This document shows positions 59,739-64,000 of a stretch of DNA of 64,000 bases, piece by piece. Origin of the DNA: Actinomadura hallensis (GTDB lineage: Bacteria > Actinomycetota > Actinomycetes > Streptosporangiales > Streptosporangiaceae). A program made the position numbers and the translations under genes. The notes beneath the pieces were generated by a model. It worked only from the letters and a program-made list of their open reading frames with translations. It was not told the origin of the DNA and made no database searches. The DNA is taken from contig NZ_VFPO01000001.1 in the NCBI RefSeq assembly GCF_006716765.1, positions 5,084,001-5,148,000 on the forward strand, read 5' to 3'. Within the stretch, counting starts at the first letter, position 1, and each line of letters begins with the position of its first letter.

Positions 59739-60924
59739 TCCCCCAGGCCGGCTCGGTGGACAGGACGCAGTGGGTGCCGCCGTAGATCGCGGTCATGCAC
59801 TTGTTGCAGTGGATGCACAGCGACTGGGTCGCGGGATCCGCCTTGATCCGGTTGACGAGGTCGGGTTCGCGCAGCAGGGCGCGGGCCATCGCGACGAACT
59901 CGAAGCCCTCCGCCATCGCGGTGTCCATGCCGACCCTGTCGGTGACGCCGCCGAGCAGGATCATCGGCAGCTTCACCGCGGCGCGGATCTGCCGGGCGTC
60001 CTTGAGGAGGTACAGGTCCTCATAGGGGTAGGTCTTCAGGAAGTGCCTGCCGACGAGCTTGATCCCGAGCCTGGTCGGCTGCTTCATGACGGCGGCGAAC
60101 TCGCGCAGCGGGGCGTCGCCCTTGAACAGGTACATCGGGTTGAGCAGGGAGCTGCCCGCCGTCATCTGGAGGGCGTCGACCGAGCCGTCGGCCTCCAGCC
60201 ACCGCGCGACCTGGACGGCCTCGTCGATCCAGAACCCGCCGGGCACGCCGTCGTCCATGTTCAGCTTCGCGGTGATCGCGATGCGGTCGCCGACCGCGTC
60301 GCGGACGGCGCGGCCGATGTCGCGCGCCAGCCGGGCGCGGTTCTCCAGCGAGCCGCCGTACTCGTCCTTGCGGCGGTTGACCTTCGGGCTGAGGAACGCG
60401 CTGGTCAGATAGTTGTGCCCCATGTGGATCTCGACGGCGTCGAAGCCCGCCTCGGCCGCCATCCGGCCCGCGCGGCCGTGCGCCTCCACGATGCGGTCCA
60501 GGTCCGCCCGCGTGGCGGGCTTCGTGAAGGTCTGCGTGGTCAGGTGGAAGTGCCGGCTGGGCGCCAGCGCGGGCATCCCGTTGGCCTTGGGGTTGGCGAC
60601 CGGGCCCGCGTGCCCGATCTGCGCCTGGACGGCCGCGCCCTCGTCATGCACGGCGTCGGTGAGCCTGCGGAGGCCGGGCATCGCCTCGTCCCGCCAGTAG
60701 ATCTGGCGCGGGTCGGTGCGGCCCTCCGGCGCGACCGCGCAGTACGCGACGGTGGTCATCCCGACGCCGCCCCGCGCGTGCCGGACGTGGAAGTCGATCA
60801 GCGCGTCGGTGACCTGGCCCTTCCTGGTCAGGCCCTCGTACGTCGCCGCCTTGATGACGCGGTTCCGCAGCGTGACCGGGCCGAGTTTCGCGGGCGCGAA
60901 CACGTCGGGCCTCGGGTCGTTCAT
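59725..60924 (-). CDS. OYE-family NADH:flavin oxidoreductase
   Basis: A 399-residue FMN enzyme of the old-yellow-enzyme type. It shows KLGPVTLRNRVIKAATYEGL near the start, VQAQIGHAGPVANPKANGMP near 95, the active-site-like EIHMGHNYLTSAFLSPKVNRR with RKDEYGGSLENR near 168-190, and a C-terminal CIHCNKCM motif near 380 that may bind an iron-sulfur cluster or metal. Such enzymes reduce enones or dienoyl-CoAs. ATG 60924 has GGAGG upstream. First gene of the sterol operon, behind an operator-like palindrome. Confidence 0.87.
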   Translation of the reverse strand: MNDPRPDVFAPAKLGPVTLRNRVIKAATYEGLTRKGQVTDALIDFHVRHARGGVGMTTVAYCAVAPEGRTDPRQIYWRDEAMPGLRRLTDAVHDEGAAVQAQIGHAGPVANPKANGMPALAPSRHFHLTTQTFTKPATRADLDRIVEAHGRAGRMAAEAGFDAVEIHMGHNYLTSAFLSPKVNRRKDEYGGSLENRARLARDIGRAVRDAVGDRIAITAKLNMDDGVPGGFWIDEAVQVARWLEADGSVDALQMTAGSSLLNPMYLFKGDAPLREFAAVMKQPTRLGIKLVGRHFLKTYPYEDLYLLKDARQIRAAVKLPMILLGGVTDRVGMDTAMAEGFEFVAMARALLREPDLVNRIKADPATQSLCIHCNKCMTAIYGGTHCVLSTEPAWGSARA

Positions 60925-60943
60925 TTCGGAGTCCTCCAAACAC

Positions 60944-60963
60944 GCACGTCCGCCGGGACGTGC
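60944..60963. promoter_or_regulatory. Palindrome upstream of the sterol-type operon
   Basis: GCACGTCC-GCCG-GGACGTGC is a perfect 8-bp inverted repeat centred about 30 nt before the first ATG of the operon. It may be a repressor site; it does not look like the KstR consensus (AAC-N2-4-GTT). Confidence 0.5.
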
Positions 60964-60974
60964 TCCGACGTTAA

Positions 60975-61011
60975 TCAGCGGGATGCCCGGAAGGTCCGGA
61001 CATCCCGCTGA
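60975..61011 (-). terminator. Terminator of the ABC transporter operon
   Basis: An 11-bp perfect stem (60975-60985 with 61001-61011) continues, after one mismatch, into a further 5-bp stem with a 3-nt loop. On the minus strand it is followed by TTAA and lies 24 nt after the stop of the small membrane protein gene. Confidence 0.8.
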
Positions 61012-61034
61012 CCGGGAGCTTCACCCCGGGTGAC

Positions 61035-61385
61035 TCAGCGCGACTCGAGCGCCTCGGCGATCCGGTCGGCCTGCGCCTGCTGCTCCACGAGCTGGCGCAG
61101 CAGCCAGAGCCGCAGGACGCGGGTGACGGCGGCGGCCAGGTACAGGGCGGCGCCGAGGACGGTCACCGCCACGAACCCGAGCGCCAGGGTCTGCAGCGAG
61201 CCCACGTCCCGCATGTCGTCCTGGGCGAGGGACACGTTGTAGGCGACGAAGACGCCGGCGACGCCCACGACCATCGCGACGATCCCGATGACGCGCTGCA
61301 CGCCGTCGAACCTGGACTGGTCGACCTTGAGCCGCTGCCCGGCGACGTCGTCCTTGAACTGCTGGCGCCTTTCCTCAGTGAGCAT
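61035..61385 (-). CDS. Small two-helix membrane protein of unknown function
   Basis: A 116-residue protein with two hydrophobic segments (VIGIVAMVVGVAGVFVAYNV near 32-51; LGFVAVTVLGAALYLAAAV near 69-87) between charged ends, the C-terminal one coiled-coil-like (QLVEQQAQADRIAEALESR). I do not recognise a family. It starts 6 nt after livF and is therefore probably part of the transporter operon. Confidence 0.75.
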   Translation of the reverse strand: MLTEERRQQFKDDVAGQRLKVDQSRFDGVQRVIGIVAMVVGVAGVFVAYNVSLAQDDMRDVGSLQTLALGFVAVTVLGAALYLAAAVTRVLRLWLLRQLVEQQAQADRIAEALESR

Positions 61386-61391
61386 GGTGGG

Positions 61392-62141
61392 TCAACCTCC
61401 CAGGTAGTCGCTGGACAGCCGGTCTTCGATCTCGGCGGGCGGGCCGACCGCCGCCACGCGCCCGTGCAGCATCAGCGCGGCGGTGTCGGCGATCGGCAGG
61501 ACGGCGCGGGCGAACTGCTCCGCGACCAGCACCGAGAGGCCGCCCTCGACCAGCGCGGCGACCGTCTCGTACATCCGGGTGACGATCATGGGCGCGAGCC
61601 CCATGGACAGCTCGTCGAGCAGCAGCACCGCCGGATCGGTGCCGAGCGCGCGCGACAGCGCGAGCATCTGCTGCTCGCCGCCGGACAGGGAGCCGGCGAG
61701 CTGGTGGCGGCGCTTCCCGAGGATCGGGAAGCGGTCGTAGGCCTTCTCCTCCAGGTCCTCCAGCCGGGCGCCGGTCCCGGTCGCGACCCACAGGTTCTCC
61801 CGCACCGTCAGGTTCGGGAAGACGCCGCGCCCCTCGGGGATGGAGCAGACGCCGAGGCGGGCCGCGTCCTGCGCGGTGATCCCGTTGACCTTGCGGCCGG
61901 CGTACCGCAGTTCGCCGCCGGTCACCGGGTGCAGGCCCGCGCACACCCGCATCGTGGTGGACTTCCCGCCGCCGTTCGGGCCGAGCAGCGCCAGCAGCGA
62001 GCCCGGCCGCAGCGCGAGGTCGACGCCGTGCAGCACCTCGATCGCGCCGTACCCGGCGCGGACGCCGGCCAGCTCCAGCAGCGGCACGGTCTCCTCGCGC
62101 GCCGTGCCGCCGTCGGCGGCGCGCGGCTGCGGAACGCTCAT
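61392..62141 (-). CDS. livF: Branched-chain-type ABC transporter ATP-binding protein LivF
   Basis: A 249-residue ABC ATPase. Walker A is LLGPNGGGKSTTMRV near 51-65, Q-loop region GVCSIPEGRGVFPNLTVREN (the EGR typical of LivF) near 97-116, signature LSGGEQQMLALSRAL near 150 and Walker B AVLLLDELSMGLAP near 168. It works with LivG on the cytosolic side of a LivH/LivM-type permease. ATG overlaps the livG stop (ATGA). Substrate cannot be inferred; the adjacent fatty acid/sterol genes make an acid or steroid-like substrate possible. Confidence 0.92.
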   Translation of the reverse strand: MSVPQPRAADGGTAREETVPLLELAGVRAGYGAIEVLHGVDLALRPGSLLALLGPNGGGKSTTMRVCAGLHPVTGGELRYAGRKVNGITAQDAARLGVCSIPEGRGVFPNLTVRENLWVATGTGARLEDLEEKAYDRFPILGKRRHQLAGSLSGGEQQMLALSRALGTDPAVLLLDELSMGLAPMIVTRMYETVAALVEGGLSVLVAEQFARAVLPIADTAALMLHGRVAAVGPPAEIEDRLSSDYLGG

Positions 62142-62923
62142 TGGCCGACCTCCTCGGTGCCGATGTAGGCGGCGATGACCTCGGGCGACTCCTTGATCTG
62201 CGCCGGGGTGCCGGAGGCGATCAGGGAGCCGTAGTCCAGGACGTGGACCGTGGAGCACAGCTTCATGACGAGCGGCAGGTCGTGCTCGACCAGGCAGATC
62301 GCCAGTCCCTCCTCGGCGAGGCCGGCGAGCATCTCGGCGAACGCCTCTGTCTCGCCCTCGGTCTGGCCGGACGCGGGCTCGTCCAGCAGGAGGATGCGCG
62401 GCGAGGTCATCAGCGCGCGCGCCACCTCCACGACCCGCGCCCGTCCGATGGGGATGTCGGACACGTCGCGGTCGGCGATGTCGGTGAGGCCGGTCCGCTC
62501 CAGGATCCTGTCGGTCTCCTCGTCGAGGTCGAGGCGCCTGCGCCCGTTGCTGCGCAGGATGTCGCCCGCGACGCGGACGTTGTCCCGCACCGTCAGCGAC
62601 AGGAACAGCTCCAGCCGCTGGAACGTGCGGGCCATGCCGCGCCGCGCGCGCTTGGCCGGGGACAGCCCGGTGATGTCGTCGCCGTCCAGGAACACCCGGC
62701 CGGACGCGGGCTTCAGCAAGCCGGTGATGGTGTTGAACATCGTCGTCTTGCCGGCGCCGTTCGGGCCGATGAGCCCGGTGATGCGGCCCTCGTCCATGGT
62801 GAGGCTGACGTCGTCCACGGCGGTGTTGCCGCCGAACCGGACGGTGATGCCCCTGGTCTCGAGCAGGGTCCCGGCCGCCTGCGTCCTGCTCTCGGGGCTC
62901 TCGGGCGCGGAGGTCTCAGACAC
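62138..62923 (-). CDS. livG: Branched-chain-type ABC transporter ATP-binding protein LivG
   Basis: A 261-residue ABC ATPase with Walker A LIGPNGAGKTTMFNT near 50-64, the LivG mark GMARTFQRLELFLSLTVRDN near 95-114 and Walker B ILLLDEPASGQTEGE near 175. The signature position reads SDIPIGRARVVEVARAL where LSxGQ is usual, so this subunit may form a degenerate ATP site, with LivF supplying the good signature. ATG 62923 overlaps the permease gene end by 8 nt. Confidence 0.9.
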   Translation of the reverse strand: MSETSAPESPESRTQAAGTLLETRGITVRFGGNTAVDDVSLTMDEGRITGLIGPNGAGKTTMFNTITGLLKPASGRVFLDGDDITGLSPAKRARRGMARTFQRLELFLSLTVRDNVRVAGDILRSNGRRRLDLDEETDRILERTGLTDIADRDVSDIPIGRARVVEVARALMTSPRILLLDEPASGQTEGETEAFAEMLAGLAEEGLAICLVEHDLPLVMKLCSTVHVLDYGSLIASGTPAQIKESPEVIAAYIGTEEVGQ

Positions 62924-64000
62924 GGGACCCTCCCTTCTCCAGGGTCGCGGGCAGGCCGAGCTCCCGGTCGAGCCGCGCCCGCAGCTCGTCGGTGTAGGGC
63001 TCGTCCACGCCGACCAGCTCCAGCGGGGTCGGGCGTGGACGCCGCTCCCCGTCCCCGCTCGTCTCGGCGAGGTACACGCGCCCGAGGACGGGGACGAGCA
63101 TGGCCGCGCACAGCGCGATGATCGCGAACGTCCAGGTCCCGATCACGCCGGTCAGCGCGAGGACGTACAGGACCGCGCCGAACGTTCCCGCCCCGTACAG
63201 GACGGGCTTGGCCCCGCGGGTCGCCCGGTAGCCCTCGACGAGGTCGTGCACGAAGCCGCTGGGGTTGCGGCCGACGCCCATCCCGATCAGGGCCGTGCCG
63301 ACGAGGACGAGGTGGCCGAGCGCCGCGTAGATGTTGCCGAGGCCCTCGCTCTCCAGCGCGAGGTCGTTGAACGTCGCCACCAGCACGGTCGCGCCGACGC
63401 CCGCCAGCAGGCCGCCGACGAGGGCCCCGCTGATGTAGCCGATGCCCGCCACCACGACCAGCATCAGCAGCGACAGGCTGCCGACGAAGGCGAAGTTCTC
63501 CTGCGCGACGGTGCCCTGCGCGGCCGACATCAGCACGCCGCCGAGCCCCGCGATCGCCGCGGAGATCATGAAGACGCTCAGCTTCAGCCGGACCAGGTTC
63601 TGCCCGAGCATCGCCGTGGCCGCCGGGCTGTCCTTCATCGCGGCGAGCCGCCGGCCGTACCCGCTGTTCCGCAGCGCGGCCAGCCCGACCGCGATCAGCG
63701 CGAACAGCACGGTCGCGGTCATCAGGAACGTCGTGCCGTCCCGCAGGTCCAGCGGGCCGGCCTTCAGCGGCGGGACGACCAGCGCGCCGTCGGGGAACAG
63801 CGTGAACGTGAACCCGAAGAGCTCGTGCTCGGCGCTGTCGCGCAGCACCATGTTCGACAGGAACTCGCCGAACGCGAGCGTCGCGAGCGCCAGGTACAGG
63901 CCGCGCAGCCGCAGCGCGGGCAGCGCGACCAGCCCGCCGACCAGCGCCGCCGCCGCCACGCCGAGCAGCACGCCCTGGACGCTCATGTAGGACGACAGGC
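62916..64000 (-). CDS. livM: LivM-type ABC permease (5' end outside window)
   Basis: At least 356 residues of a branched-chain-type permease. Membrane segments run through the first 310 residues (GLYLALATLAFGEFLSNMVL and LRNSGYGRRLAAMKDSPAAT are LivM landmarks), then a charged soluble tail (DEPYTDELRARLDRELGLPA). The frame is still open at the window edge (an internal ATG at 63986 is not necessarily the start), so the gene may be longer, possibly a LivH-LivM fusion. A soluble binding protein gene is expected outside the window. Confidence 0.88.
   Translation of the reverse strand, partial: LSSYMSVQGVLLGVAAAALVGGLVALPALRLRGLYLALATLAFGEFLSNMVLRDSAEHELFGFTFTLFPDGALVVPPLKAGPLDLRDGTTFLMTATVLFALIAVGLAALRNSGYGRRLAAMKDSPAATAMLGQNLVRLKLSVFMISAAIAGLGGVLMSAAQGTVAQENFAFVGSLSLLMLVVVAGIGYISGALVGGLLAGVGATVLVATFNDLALESEGLGNIYAALGHLVLVGTALIGMGVGRNPSGFVHDLVEGYRATRGAKPVLYGAGTFGAVLYVLALTGVIGTWTFAIIALCAAMLVPVLGRVYLAETSGDGERRPRPTPLELVGVDEPYTDELRARLDRELGLPATLEKGGSRV

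Overview
The window is chromosomal DNA from a high-GC actinomycete. Evidence is the very high GC, the many GTG and TTG starts, the dense 1-4 nt start/stop overlaps and families typical of Streptosporangiales and Streptomycetales: three DUF574 (PF04672) methyltransferases, an XRE/DUF5753 plus DUF397 pair, DUF6082, DUF6879, DUF5954 and an ECF42 sigma factor. A Thermomonosporaceae (Actinomadura-like) origin is my best guess, but I did no rRNA or marker comparison.

Region 1 (1-16.7 kb) is ordinary chromosome. It holds an SMP-30-like lactonase, a TetR regulator, a YCII/DGPF protein with its ECF42 sigma factor and a candidate ECF42 promoter, two TerD-family genes, an NmrA-like oxidoreductase, a fused PabA-PabB aminodeoxychorismate synthase, a DUF574/nitroreductase/MetE-like operon, a secreted GH10 xylanase with a CBM2 domain behind a clear promoter and palindromic operator, and a cation:proton antiporter.

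Region 2 (16.7-40.6 kb) is a defence island with much decay. It opens with a frameshifted DUF5954 gene and an intact type II Wadjet operon, jetABCD. A fifth gene, a SEC-C zinc-motif protein, overlaps the end of jetD in ATGA fashion. Then come an IS5-type element, DarG (intact) with DarT (frameshifted), a second partial copy of the SEC-C gene, a truncated TPR gene, an IS1634-type element, a truncated DUF6879 gene, DUF6082, XRE/DUF397, an anti-sigma-like ATPase, an HsdM N-terminal remnant, a damaged RloB, an intact RloA, and an IS605-type element. That last element carries an intact TnpB and an internally deleted TnpA, and it sits between two truncated genes (phosphotransferase and DUF7064-like). 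The pattern is repeated arrival and erosion of anti-mobile-element systems, with Wadjet as the best preserved.

Region 3 (40.7-52.3 kb) holds a third DUF574 gene, two coupled acyl-CoA dehydrogenases facing a FadD3-like ligase, a secreted amidohydrolase-type enzyme, an Rpn-like protein with EGK repeats, a DoxX-SDR operon with repeated operator-like sequences, a small secreted protein, and a divergent TetR/MFS efflux pair.

Region 4 (52.3-61.0 kb, minus strand) is a tightly packed eight-gene operon: OYE-type oxidoreductase, FadD17-like ligase, FadE29/ChsE2-like, ChsH2-like, FadE28/ChsE1-like, ChsH1-like, Ltp2-like and a MaoC hydratase. It matches the gene set of the mycobacterial igr (intracellular growth) operon that removes the last three carbons of the cholesterol side chain, so steroid or sterol side-chain catabolism is the likely role. 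Region 5 (61.0-64.0 kb) is a LivF/LivG/LivM-type ABC importer with a small membrane protein at its downstream end; the LivM gene runs off the window.

I saw no tRNA, rRNA, CRISPR array or replication origin.
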